This document shows, one piece after another, positions 36,656 to 44,370 of a DNA stretch of 64,000 nucleotides. Source of the DNA: Oceanicoccus sagamiensis (GTDB lineage: Bacteria; Pseudomonadota; Gammaproteobacteria; Pseudomonadales; Dasaniaceae). The notes below the pieces were generated by a model. That model did no database searches, was not told the DNA's origin, and saw only the letters and a list, made by a program, of their open reading frames with translations. Position numbers and translations under genes: made by a program. The stretch spans positions 1,364,001 through 1,428,000 of the forward strand of contig NZ_CP019343.1 of assembly GCF_002117105.1 (NCBI RefSeq), read 5' to 3'. Position 1 is the stretch's first letter. The number at the start of each line of letters is the position of its first letter.

Positions 36656-36677
36656 GTAGGGTGGATTACAATCCACC
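36656..36677 (+). repeat. Single REP half-site
   Basis: One GTAGGGTGGATTACAATCC arm without a facing partner. It lies 51 bp before the methyltransferase ATG. The 24 bp just before it (about 36631-36653) nearly repeat part of the methyltransferase coding sequence. Confidence 0.85.
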
Positions 36678-36727
36678 ATCTTTAACAACTCCGATCAGGA
36701 AAATAAAACCAAAGGGAACCCACCACT

Positions 36728-37453
36728 ATGGCAACCGTACAAAAACACTACGATGATGTCCTTGCTGAAATGTACTCCTGGATGTTTGGAGGTTTTGATG
36801 CCGGGGTTGAGAAAAACACAGCTTTTTTTGATAAGCACCGGTTAAGCCCCAAGCGCTCAGCGGTGGCGGTTGATCTGGGGGCGGGTTGTGGGTTTCAGGC
36901 GATTCCGTTGGCCCGGCGGGGCTATTCAGTTACCGCTATTGATCTGGACGCCAAGCTTCTTAAAGAATTAGCACAACATGCCGGCCAGCTCCCGATTCTA
37001 TCTATTCAAGGCGATTTAGTGGATTTTGATCAGTCTATTGCGCAAAACGTTGAGCTGGTTGTTTGTATGACAGATACCCTATTACATCTGGAATCCAAAG
37101 CAAAAGTCATTGCGCTTTTTAGCAAAATTTATTCGGCCTTAGAACCAGGAGGGACACTGATCACTACGTTTCGTGACTTAACCGTTGAATTAAACGATAC
37201 CGATAGGTTTTTGCCGGTCAGGAGTGATAGCAATACGGTGTTTACCTGTTTTCTGGAATATGAACCAGATACGGTGAAAGTGCATGATATTGTTTATAGA
37301 AAATCCCAGGATCAATGGACGCTGCAAAAAAGCTTTTATCGAAAGTTACGTTTATCCAGTGAATGGGTTATCGATCAGTTATCACATTATGATTTTCACT
37401 CTATTGATTCAGAAACCGAGCATGGGCTGATTACGATTATTGCGCAGAAGTGA
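36728..37453 (+). CDS. Class I SAM-dependent methyltransferase
   Basis: 241 aa. The SAM-binding motif I is VAVDLGAGCGFQAIPLARRG, followed by the acidic VTAIDLD and the GDLVDFD loop. The rest is a small-molecule methyltransferase body; the substrate cannot be told. Flanked by repeats both sides and not part of an evident operon. Confidence 0.88.
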   Translation: MATVQKHYDDVLAEMYSWMFGGFDAGVEKNTAFFDKHRLSPKRSAVAVDLGAGCGFQAIPLARRGYSVTAIDLDAKLLKELAQHAGQLPILSIQGDLVDFDQSIAQNVELVVCMTDTLLHLESKAKVIALFSKIYSALEPGGTLITTFRDLTVELNDTDRFLPVRSDSNTVFTCFLEYEPDTVKVHDIVYRKSQDQWTLQKSFYRKLRLSSEWVIDQLSHYDFHSIDSETEHGLITIIAQK

Positions 37454-37493
37454 GTGACTCCGTGGCTTAAGACCGTTACTCCCAGGCCAGTCT

Positions 37494-37950
37494 GTAGGGT
37501 GGATTACAATCCACCGTCTTTAACGATTTCAGGTGGGTATTGGTGGATTTTAATCCACCCTACAAAGCCATCAGCCCCACCGGGGTGTTGATTATTTTTT
37601 GGGGTTCACTGTTCCTTGGCTTGTTCGCGCTCACGCTGGCAGCCCGTAGGGTGGATTACAATCCACCGCCTTTAACGATTTCAGGTAGGGTATTGGTGGA
37701 TTTTAATCCACCCTACAAAACCATCAGGCCCACCGGGGTGTTGATTATTTTTTGGAGGTCACTGTTCCTTGGCTTGTTCGCGCTCACGTTGGTAGCCCGT
37801 AGGGTGGATTACAATCCACCATCTTTAACGACTTCAGGCGGGTATTGGTGGATTTTAATCCACCCTACAAAACCATCAGCCCCACCGGGGTGTTGATTAT
37901 TTTTTGGGGGTCACTGTTCCTTGGCTTGTTCGCGCTCACGTTGGTAGTCC
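37494..37950. repeat. Three tandem 152-153-bp units: REPIN plus tail of a lipoprotein gene
   Basis: Left arms start at 37494, 37646 and 37799; right arms at 37542-37563, 37695-37716 and 37847-37868. Between REPINs each unit carries the same ~80 bp (GGGTGTTGATTATTTTTTGG ... TTGTTCGCGCTCACG). The last copy of this spacer is the 3' end of the lipoprotein gene at 37911-38105. So the REPIN and gene tail were duplicated together. Confidence 0.92.
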
Positions 37951-38105
37951 TTATAGCTTTGGCTCACTTCTTTTATGCAGTCATCGTACTGGGCTGGGGG
38001 TTGCTGTTCGCACTCCAGCCGGTGGTGGTGTTGGATATTGTCGTAGACGGCTTGCTGGCTGCAGGCGGTGCTGAATAGCAACAGGATGATTGGCAGTATT
38101 TTCAT
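37911..38105 (-). CDS. Small lipoprotein
   Basis: 64 aa from the ATG at 38105. The signal peptide MKILPIILLLFSTAC ends in a lipobox with Cys15. The mature part is polar and charged, ending KDYQREREQAKEQ. No family recognised. It is 32 bp downstream of the esterase gene. Its last codons are repeated twice more, without the gene, in the tandem array downstream. Confidence 0.7.
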   Translation of the reverse strand: MKILPIILLLFSTACSQQAVYDNIQHHHRLECEQQPPAQYDDCIKEVSQSYKDYQREREQAKEQ

Positions 38106-38137
38106 TGCGTTTGTCCTTATCCATGGGTGTTGAGCAG

Positions 38138-39076
38138 TTACTGTAAAAAGCGGGCCACGGCCTCGTAATCTATATCGCAATGGCCGCCGGGGCGTGACTG
38201 CCATTGAATCTCTGCCCCGCGCTCACGCAGTTGCCGGGCCAATAAGCGGGAGCCATAGCTGCAGCCCCATTCATCCTGTTTACCGCAGCTAAGATAAATC
38301 GCCGGTGCCGCCTCGGCATTAAAGTCAGCCGATAAGGCCATGGGGTCGTTTTGTAACCACAGGCTTTTATCGCTATAAAAACGCAGTGAAAACATCAGTA
38401 ACATAGCCGCGCGTTTTAAACGAATACCGCTGTTATGGATAAAGGCCCGCAACTGGGCAAGGCTATCGTGGTGAGAAACCGTCGCCAGCGGTGCGCATAG
38501 CGATGCCGCTTTGGCAAAGTAGCCCCGGTGTTTAAGCGCAACAATCAGGGTATTAAAACCGCCCATGGAAATACCGGCGACCAGCCGCTGGCCGCTGGCG
38601 GTTGGCGGGAGCTGCTGTTGCAAACGGGTTTCTATGGTGGGAATTACCACCGTACTAAAGACCCGGTACAGGCCGCCAAAAGGTGCCGCCTTATCTTCCG
38701 TTAATACCCACAGTTTGCCAAAGGACAGGGACACCACAGTGGGTGGCTGCAGCTGGTCTTTTTCCCAAGCCTTGTATAACTGGCCGGTGTGATAGTCGCG
38801 GTCATTCCACCACCGTGCCGTGCCATTGCGGCCGTGAAAATAATACAACACATCGGGGTTATCACTGCCTTGATAGCGGTGCAAACACCAGGACCAGGGC
38901 AGCGGCACTGTTTCTTGAAAACACTGCATCTCCAGCTTGGCCAACGGAGTGGGCTGGTAGGGTGAAGCTGGCCACCACCAGACGGTGACCAATAGCAGTA
39001 GCAGCAGCGCGCCGTAAACTGGCCACCGTGTTAACCGGGCCTGTTGCATAAACCGCTCCAGCGTGATGTTAGCCAT
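38138..39076 (-). CDS. Membrane-anchored alpha/beta hydrolase (esterase-like)
   Basis: 312 aa. One N-terminal membrane helix (VYGALLLLLLVTVWWW) anchors a periplasmic or cytoplasmic-face hydrolase. The nucleophile elbow is VAGISMGGFN (GxSxG) and the oxyanion region YYFHGRNG; a His near the end (GGHCDID) completes the triad. It resembles esterase D/PHB-depolymerase-type folds. It overlaps the aminopeptidase gene by 8 bp, so they are probably co-translated. Confidence 0.8.
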   Translation of the reverse strand: MANITLERFMQQARLTRWPVYGALLLLLLVTVWWWPASPYQPTPLAKLEMQCFQETVPLPWSWCLHRYQGSDNPDVLYYFHGRNGTARWWNDRDYHTGQLYKAWEKDQLQPPTVVSLSFGKLWVLTEDKAAPFGGLYRVFSTVVIPTIETRLQQQLPPTASGQRLVAGISMGGFNTLIVALKHRGYFAKAASLCAPLATVSHHDSLAQLRAFIHNSGIRLKRAAMLLMFSLRFYSDKSLWLQNDPMALSADFNAEAAPAIYLSCGKQDEWGCSYGSRLLARQLRERGAEIQWQSRPGGHCDIDYEAVARFLQ

Positions 39077-40553
39077 GCATTAAGTACTCAGTCAGCAAAC
39101 CCACCGGGGCACCGGTGGCACCTTTATGCTCCCCTTTTACCCAGGCGGTACCGGCAATATCCAGATGCGCCCAGGTTTGCCCCTGGGTAAATTCCCCCAG
39201 AAAATAACCCGCTGTAATTGTGCCCGCTTCAATGCCCCCCAGGTTGGCAATATCCGCAAAGGGGCTTTCCAGTAATTTGCCGTACTCCGGCCATAGCGGT
39301 AGTTGCCATACCCGGTCACCGGACTGCTGCCCGGCGGCCAACAGTGTTTGGGCAAATTGATCGTCGTTGCTCATTAAGCCGGTAGCCTCACGCCCAAGGG
39401 CAATAATCACCGCGCCGGTCAGTGTGGCCAGATCAATAATGGTTTTGGGTTGGTAGCGTTGGACATAGGTCAGTGCATCGCAAAGCACCAAACGCCCCTC
39501 GGCATCGGTATTGAGTATTTCAATGGTTTTGCCAGACAGGCTGGTGACAATATCGCCGGGGCGGCTGGCATCGGCGCTGGGCATATTTTCGGCGGCGGCC
39601 ACCACGCAGACCAGATTAATCTTGAGTTGCAGTGTTAGCACGCTATGCAGCGCCCCAAATACCGCAGCAGCCCCGCACATATCAAATTTCATTTCATCCA
39701 TGGCGGCACCGGGTTTTAAGGAGATACCCCCGGAATCAAATGTAATGCCCTTGCCTACCAAGGCATAAGGCGCTTCGTCTTTTTTGCCTCCTTGATATTC
39801 CATCACAATTAACTGCGATGGCTGGGCCGAACCACGGCCTACCGAGAGCAAAGAATGCATACCCATTTCGGCCATGGTTTTTTCATCAATGATGGTGACT
39901 TTAAGGTTGTCTTGCCCGCGGGCCATCGCCTTGGCCTGTTTGGAGAGATAGACCGGGTTGCAAATATTGGGCGGCGTATTGCCAAGGTCCCGGGCCAGTG
40001 CTGCGCCCCCGCCAATGGCACGGCCAATGCGCAAGCCTTTTTTCAGGCTGGCCAGTTGGCTTTTATCGCTGGTGATTAGCGTCAGTTTGGTGAGCTTGCA
40101 GGGTGATTTATTGCTGCTTTTATAAGGTTCAAAGCGGTAGCAGGCTTTGATTAGGGCTTCGGTCACCATCCGCGCCTGCCACTGCAAGTCCCGCCCGGTG
40201 ACTTCAATATCGTCGAGGCAAACGGAAGCAATAGAGCTATTGACCTTGGTGCAGTGGCGCGCCATATGCTCGGCCAGGGTTAAAAACTCCCGGTCGGTCA
40301 GTTGCAGTTTGTCGGCGTTAATCACCAGCAAACGTTTGGCGGTAATGCCTTCGGGATTATGCAGTAATATATGGTCCCCCAGTGTTTCACCCAGCTCACG
40401 GTTTTTTTGCAGTGCTTTTAAGCCGCCTTTTAAAGCACTATTTAGTGTGGATGTCATGGACGGTAATTTTTTGGTATTGGGTAGCATCACTACCAGACAG
40501 TCACTTTTAGCAACGGCGGCTTGCTGGCACTGGGCGGTAAATTGTTGGAGCAT
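39069..40553 (-). CDS. pepA: Leucyl aminopeptidase family (M17) protein
   Basis: 494 aa. The C-terminal catalytic domain is complete: VGKGITFDSGGISLKPG (metal Lys/Asp), MKFDMCGAAAV, and NTDAEGRLVLCDALTY, the family signature. It removes N-terminal residues from peptides using two metal ions. It is a little divergent in the N-terminal domain. It follows the 59-aa peptide gene and overlaps the esterase gene. Confidence 0.92.
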   Translation of the reverse strand: MLQQFTAQCQQAAVAKSDCLVVMLPNTKKLPSMTSTLNSALKGGLKALQKNRELGETLGDHILLHNPEGITAKRLLVINADKLQLTDREFLTLAEHMARHCTKVNSSIASVCLDDIEVTGRDLQWQARMVTEALIKACYRFEPYKSSNKSPCKLTKLTLITSDKSQLASLKKGLRIGRAIGGGAALARDLGNTPPNICNPVYLSKQAKAMARGQDNLKVTIIDEKTMAEMGMHSLLSVGRGSAQPSQLIVMEYQGGKKDEAPYALVGKGITFDSGGISLKPGAAMDEMKFDMCGAAAVFGALHSVLTLQLKINLVCVVAAAENMPSADASRPGDIVTSLSGKTIEILNTDAEGRLVLCDALTYVQRYQPKTIIDLATLTGAVIIALGREATGLMSNDDQFAQTLLAAGQQSGDRVWQLPLWPEYGKLLESPFADIANLGGIEAGTITAGYFLGEFTQGQTWAHLDIAGTAWVKGEHKGATGAPVGLLTEYLMHG

Positions 40554-40627
40554 GGGGGTTCCTTAAAATAGAAAATCAATGGATGGTCAAACGGTTGTGT
40601 AAAAAAACACTGAGGCGGGCTCGGTGC

Positions 40628-40807
40628 TTAGTTATAGCCTTTGATATAACAATGCGGTTCTAGCGTGTCATCCACCACCAGGGGTGATAACGGTATCTGC
40701 GGTTTGTTTGGCTTATCGGCCTTTACGGTTTGCAGATGACTGCCTGTTTTTAGGGAGGGCAGCGGTTTAAGTTTTATTGGTGATAACGTTTTGGGTTTGC
40801 TTTCCAT
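40628..40807 (-). CDS. 59-aa cationic, proline-rich peptide of unknown function
   Basis: An ATG at 40807 with AAGGAG 6 bp upstream opens 59 codons to TAA (40628-40630). The product starts MESKPKTLSPIKLKPLPS, is rich in Lys and Pro, and ends in EPHCYIKGYN with a single Cys. No signal peptide or membrane helix. It sits between the acyl carrier protein and the M17 aminopeptidase genes. A precursor-peptide role is possible but no modifying enzyme is adjacent; it could equally be a small regulatory or ribosome-associated protein. Confidence 0.6.
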   Translation of the reverse strand: MESKPKTLSPIKLKPLPSLKTGSHLQTVKADKPNKPQIPLSPLVVDDTLEPHCYIKGYN

Positions 40808-40820
40808 GGATAGCTCCTTA

Positions 40821-40868
40821 CTACATAACTACATAACTACATAACTACATAACTACAGACATAACTAC
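40821..40868. repeat. 8-bp tandem repeat upstream of the 59-aa peptide
   Basis: CTACATAA occurs four times without interruption (40821-40852), followed by two imperfect copies (CTACAGACATAA...). On the minus strand this places TTATGTAG units directly before the ribosome binding site at about 40813-40818. Copy-number change would alter leader or promoter spacing. Confidence 0.85.
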
Positions 40869-40926
40869 AGACAAAATATAACTACGATCACACCCAACCC
40901 TGGCAGCGGCCACGGCCGGTGTTGGC

Positions 40927-41379
40927 TTAATGCTGTTCCTCAATGTCGCCGCTGCTTTCACTGGCCTGATCACTAACTTGATCAGCAGCCGGCTCGGTCG
41001 TCTGGCTTAACAACGTTTGCAGATAGTCGGCAATATCCTTAACCTGCTTAAAACTGTTGACCTGTTCATCGGGAATAAATACCTCAAAATGTTCTTCCAG
41101 ATCCATCGCCACGGATAGCACTTCAAGGCTGTCCATACCGATATCATCTAATAAGGTATCGGGGGTAAAACGGTGCTGGTGTTTTTTTATCGGCAACGCA
41201 TCGCTTAGCATGGCCTCCACCACGGCGTAAATAGCCTTATCACTGGCGGTATTGTCAGTGGAGGCACTGTCACTGGAGGTATTGTCACAGGGGCTAATCT
41301 CATCAGCCTTTGCCTGATCGCCCAAAGCTTCGGCCGGGCTCTCTGTATCGGCTGCTGCCATTGTCATTGTTGTTTCCAT
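40927..41379 (-). CDS. Acyl carrier protein with long acidic N-terminal extension
   Basis: 150 aa from the ATG at 41379 (GAGG upstream); a longer frame to 41499 lacks support. Residues about 50-125 form an ACP: LLDDIGMDSLEVLSVAMDLE has the DSL Ser that takes phosphopantetheine. The N-terminal ~45 residues and the C-terminal tail are Ser/Asp/Glu-rich and low-complexity. Fatty-acid ACP is about 78 aa, so this is a specialised carrier. No ketosynthase or ligase is adjacent. Confidence 0.85.
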   Translation of the reverse strand: METTMTMAAADTESPAEALGDQAKADEISPCDNTSSDSASTDNTASDKAIYAVVEAMLSDALPIKKHQHRFTPDTLLDDIGMDSLEVLSVAMDLEEHFEVFIPDEQVNSFKQVKDIADYLQTLLSQTTEPAADQVSDQASESSGDIEEQH

Positions 41380-41527
41380 AAAGCGGATACCTCGGTAAAA
41401 AAACCTTGCCGGGCCGGAGAGAAATAACCAGACAGCAAAAAACGGGCGCAGAATGCACCCCCTATAGCTATAAGACACTTGAGCGGGCATTTTCCCCACC
41501 CTCGATATAAAAAATAATGAAAAAAAA

Positions 41528-42217
41528 TTAGTCGCCGCTAAATAAACGATAATTTTCAGGCAGTTGCCGGTAGCGCGTCACCCAGCCGTGGGGGCCTTTA
41601 TGCTGATAACGGGCCAGCACAAACGGTATAGGCCGCCCCTGGTCCCATTCCGCCTCGCGCTGTAAATGAATATGCAGATGGGGCGCGATGGTATTACCCG
41701 AGTTACCCACCCGGGCAAGCGGCTGCCCCGCCGTTACCGCCGCCCCCAAGGCGGGCTGGATACTGCCCTGCCGCAAATGCGCCAGCAGCGCTACCACGCC
41801 GTTGCCGTTATCAATCACTAGAAAATTGCCCAGAAAGTCCGCCGGGGTATTGCCAGCTTTGCGCGGCATTAGCCACAGGCCGGTATATAAATCCCGCAGC
41901 AGGTTTAAGGTGAGCCTATCCTGCGCGGTATTTTCAAGCCGGGTGACCTTACCGCTAATGGGTGCATAAACGGTTTTGCCCCAGCTGCAGGTTTGGCTAA
42001 CGGGTAGCCGGTAGAATAAATGGGCCAGCGCATCCCGGCGACGGTAAGGCCAGCCCCGGTGATTCACTGCGACGATATCTTTGGCATCCGGGTGATGGCC
42101 AGGTGGGTTTAAAAAACGGCAGTGGCCTTTTAGTGGGGGGAAATAACGGGGAGGGTTTGGGGGGGTGTTGGCATAGTGAGTCACCTGGTGGTCCGAGTCA
42201 CTGCTGGGTGTTGGCAC
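41528..42217 (-). CDS. M23-type (LytM) metallopeptidase-fold protein
   Basis: 229 aa. VYAPISGKVTRLE, the VIDNGNGVVALLAHLRQGSI core and the metal-binding VGNSGNTIAPHLHIHLQ mark an M23 domain, which normally cuts peptidoglycan cross-links. I see no signal peptide, which is odd for a cell-wall enzyme. The first ~60 codons are duplicated at 44371-44540. The start lies a few bases from the R' end of the terminal attC-like site. Confidence 0.82.
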   Translation of the reverse strand: MPTPSSDSDHQVTHYANTPPNPPRYFPPLKGHCRFLNPPGHHPDAKDIVAVNHRGWPYRRRDALAHLFYRLPVSQTCSWGKTVYAPISGKVTRLENTAQDRLTLNLLRDLYTGLWLMPRKAGNTPADFLGNFLVIDNGNGVVALLAHLRQGSIQPALGAAVTAGQPLARVGNSGNTIAPHLHIHLQREAEWDQGRPIPFVLARYQHKGPHGWVTRYRQLPENYRLFSGD

Positions 42218-42221
42218 CGCT

Positions 42222-42285
42222 GCCTAATATTAAGGGGGCCAAAAGCCACAGGCTTTTGAGGTGCCGTTTGAACGACTTGTTAGGT
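42222..42285 (-). other. attC-like site 1 (distal end of cassette array)
   Basis: Read on the minus strand: R'' core ACCTAAC (42279-42285), then AAGTCGTTCAAACGG, the usual L'' box, an imperfect stem, and a degenerate R' core ATTAGGC (42222-42228, first base A instead of G). The stop codon of the HEPN-like gene is within R''. Confidence 0.8.
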
Positions 42286-43008
42286 TGTATTTTTGGCATG
42301 GAACTCTTTAGCTGCTTCTAAGTTTTCCTTTATAAAATCGGGCTCAAATACTCGAATACGAACTGAATTGGCATTGGATAACTCGAACTTTAGGTCACTA
42401 ACTTTTGCCCCAAGTCTACTAGCTAGTGAGTGTACTAAATTTGCCACCTTATCCCATGCCTCTGCCGCAAGCTCCGTTAGCTCTTTTTCTGGAAATGGTT
42501 CCATTCTCCATGACCTTTCAACACATGTATATTCCCCATAACCATCTTCTGTATAAAGAATACCGAGAAAGTCTTCTTCCCTTGCAGCATGGTCAATATA
42601 TCGAAGTATAGCCTGCTCACTATCTTCAAGCGGATCAATGGGCATACCGATACCAAGCTTGAGCCCTCTTCCTTTAGTAAGGCCAACCATTCCTTCACTA
42701 GCAGGTTTAAGCATCGATCTATGCACTATTAGATCCCTTTGTTTAAATAGATACCCTACTAATTCATCTTTGTGAAGCTCCTCCTTTTGTTGTTTGAGCC
42801 AGGAGTTTAATTCTGGGGCATGTTGCATTTCCATAGTAGCCATTTGGATGACTTCTTTAATGCATCTCAGAAAAGAATTTAAAGCCCAGCGAAATCTATC
42901 TGCCTCGTGGTATCCATATTCCATTAATCGAATATTCCACGCTGACTCCTCAAGCCGATCAAATGTAGACTCTAGTTTTACTAAAATTTTTCTATTTTCG
43001 CATTCCAT
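42280..43008 (-). CDS. HEPN-like cassette protein
   Basis: 242 aa from the ATG at 43008; upstream sequence is attC and not coding. Residues about 40-100 are helical with RDLIVHR, an Rx4H arrangement as in HEPN RNases. The C-terminal half (WRMEPFPEKELTELAAEAWDKV) is not recognised. HEPN proteins often act as toxins or defence RNases, but the motif alone is weak evidence. Its stop lies in the attC core, so it is a cassette gene. Confidence 0.55.
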   Translation of the reverse strand: MECENRKILVKLESTFDRLEESAWNIRLMEYGYHEADRFRWALNSFLRCIKEVIQMATMEMQHAPELNSWLKQQKEELHKDELVGYLFKQRDLIVHRSMLKPASEGMVGLTKGRGLKLGIGMPIDPLEDSEQAILRYIDHAAREEDFLGILYTEDGYGEYTCVERSWRMEPFPEKELTELAAEAWDKVANLVHSLASRLGAKVSDLKFELSNANSVRIRVFEPDFIKENLEAAKEFHAKNTT

Positions 43009-43019
43009 AGCTATGAGAT

Positions 43020-43103
43020 ACCTAACGCCCGTATTTGGGGCGGACTGAGCGACGCGAAGGCCGTCCCAACCCTGCAAGGGCGGCCAACATACGCTTGTTA
43101 TAG
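43020..43103 (-). other. attC-like site 2
   Basis: 84 bp. Minus strand: R'' CTATAAC (43097-43103) followed by AAGCGTATG, a GC-rich dyad (GGGACGGCC / GGCCGCCC), and R' GTTAGGT (43020-43026), a perfect GTTRRRY core. Confidence 0.88.
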
Positions 43104-43226
43104 TGACAACTGCTTTGCTATGGCAATACCACGATAGCCCTGAACCAGGTAACAATGGATTCCATATGTTGCATCAAATAGTGCTGGTATAACTTGTACC
43201 CTTAGTGGTCTAGTTAATGTTGATCT

Positions 43227-43367
43227 CTAGATTTCTTTCTCAGAGTCAAAATCTTTATCAAGGACACCTGTTTCCTTCAATTTCTTTTCTAAAGCACCGA
43301 TTTTTAAAAAAGCCAATAATCCAAATGTGAATCCAATCATCCCAAAAACGAACCCAGTTGTATCCAT
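43227..43367 (-). CDS. 46-aa membrane protein (cassette gene)
   Basis: An ATG at 43367 with AGGAGGG upstream opens 46 codons. The product is an N-terminal membrane helix (FVFGMIGFTFGLLAFLKI) and a charged tail (EKKLKETGVLDKDFDSEKE). Similar small 'helix plus KKL tail' proteins are common in integron cassettes, though their role is unknown. The attC at 43020-43103 closes its cassette, with 123 bp of non-coding sequence between. Confidence 0.7.
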   Translation of the reverse strand: MDTTGFVFGMIGFTFGLLAFLKIGALEKKLKETGVLDKDFDSEKEI

Positions 43368-43393
43368 CTTAACCCTCCTCTTTTGACTAGTAG

Positions 43394-43477
43394 CTATAAC
43401 GCTGCCATAACCAGCCGGAGCGCGCAGTGCGTAGGTCCAGCCAGCTTTGCTGGCGATAGTTAATGGCCTTGTTATGC
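43394..43477 (-). other. attC-like site 3
   Basis: 84 bp. Minus strand: R'' GCATAAC (43471-43477), AAGGCCATTAACTATCGCC, a GC-rich dyad (GCCAGCAAAGCTGGC), and R' GTTATAG (43394-43400). Confidence 0.85.
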
Positions 43478-43558
43478 CTGTTATAAATGCTCATGACTAC
43501 TAAGACTCTTTAGCACCCAATAACCCCACCTGCAAAGCATAATAAAGTTGGCTTTGGG

Positions 43559-43819
43559 TCAGGTGGGTTGCGTTTTGAGAATAATGCAGCCTTGTTTCAC
43601 TTCTACTGATAGCAATGTATCAATGGTGAAACCTGCCTGATTAAGCCAATAGCCTTTGATTTGAACCCAGGGTACGGGCGGGCTTGAAGCATGGCGATGG
43701 CGTGGCTGAAAATCACTGTATTGGTAGTGATAATAACTTTTACGGACTTTAAGTTGACGGTAAGAGGAAAGTTTTTCTTGGGCCGAGCTGGGCTCTGGCG
43801 GTATAGTGCGTTTAGCCAT
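43559..43819 (-). CDS. SymE-like toxin (cassette gene)
   Basis: 86 aa. The end PPVPWVQIKGYWLNQAGFTIDTLLSVEV matches the SymE core (P-x-I-x-L-x-G-x-W-L-x-x-AGF), an AbrB-fold protein that acts as an SOS-linked toxin in E. coli and is controlled by an antisense RNA. Length is close to short SymE homologues. It is the gene of the cassette closed by attC 3. Confidence 0.75.
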   Translation of the reverse strand: MAKRTIPPEPSSAQEKLSSYRQLKVRKSYYHYQYSDFQPRHRHASSPPVPWVQIKGYWLNQAGFTIDTLLSVEVKQGCIILKTQPT

Positions 43820-43952
43820 GGTCGATATTCCTGTATCGGTTGTGGTTAGCTGCCTCTGGGTGTTGGTGCACTCAGGGGTAGCGACTTTTTGAACTAGCGG
43901 TTATTGATAAAATTCCTTTCTTTGATTGAAAAACGCCCACCCATTACGCACT

Positions 43953-43980
43953 AAAAAACTGTATGAATCAACAGTTTTTT
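43953..43980 (+). terminator. Perfect hairpin with T-run, upstream of the SymE-like gene
   Basis: AAAAAACTGT (43953-43962) pairs with ACAGTTTTTT (43971-43980) around an 8-base loop. It would end a plus-strand RNA transcribed across the 5' end of the SymE-like gene, or it could be the central stem of a long, degenerate attC (about 43930-44047). Confidence 0.6.
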
Positions 43981-44047
43981 GAAATTATTTGAGCGTTTAT
44001 TTGGAGGAAAGTCTTGAGGGATTTTCAAGTATTACAGCTTGTTATAT

Positions 44048-44200
44048 TTACGGTGTGCGAGATAACCTATAGCTTGGCTGACGATGAAGATGAGAAACTG
44101 CAACAGTGATAATTTCATTTTCCATCTGCTGGAAGATGATACCGTAAGGAAATCCCAGTTGCTCTGATTCGTAGTAATCAACCGAAACCCTACTCCCTGC
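44048..44200 (-). pseudogene. ParE/RelE-type toxin remnant
   Basis: The minus strand reads VSVDYYESEQLG then FPYGIIFQQMENEIITVAVSHLHRQPSYRLSR to a TAA at 44048-44050. The end is the ParE/RelE C-terminal block (FPY-x-I-x-Y ... AV-x-H-x-x-R-x-P). There is no start codon and the middle is missing, so it is a fragment. ATATAAC directly after the stop resembles an attC R'' core, as for other cassettes. Confidence 0.65.
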
Positions 44201-44260
44201 AATAACTAAGACACTTCAGCGCTTAATATCCCCACCCTTGGGCGTATCTTTTTTTCAACT
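44201..44260. repeat. Repeated motif X, copy 1
   Basis: Contains AATAACTAAGACACTTCAGC then GCTTAATATCCCCACCCTTG and a T-run. Copies 2 and 3 are at about 47677-47732 and 50525-50582. Read on the minus strand each could encode a similar peptide end (PRVGILSAEVS then stop), so it may be the tail of a repeated gene remnant or an RNA element. Confidence 0.7.
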
Positions 44261-44370
44261 ACAGCATCAAGCCATTTTCCGGTTTGGCCAGATCAACGGG
44301 GTCACCCATTAAGAGCTTGAATATTCAGTCTTTTGACAAGAAAAATGACAAGTGCCGGTCCTGAATTACT

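Noticed and set aside
37540-38078. Open frames across the REPIN tandem units on the plus strand
   Set aside because: They consist of repeat sequence and the reverse strand of the lipoprotein tail; no ribosome binding site and biased only by the repeats.
40628-40807. Lasso or other RiPP precursor call for the 59-aa peptide
   Set aside because: No cyclase, B1/B2 protease, radical SAM or lanthipeptide enzyme is adjacent, and the S9 proteins 15 kb away have the DPP IV layout; left as peptide of unknown function.
41380-41499. Extended N-terminus for the acyl carrier protein (start at 41499)
   Set aside because: The added 40 residues lie over a motif X-like sequence and do not resemble ACP; the ATG at 41379 has a better ribosome binding site.
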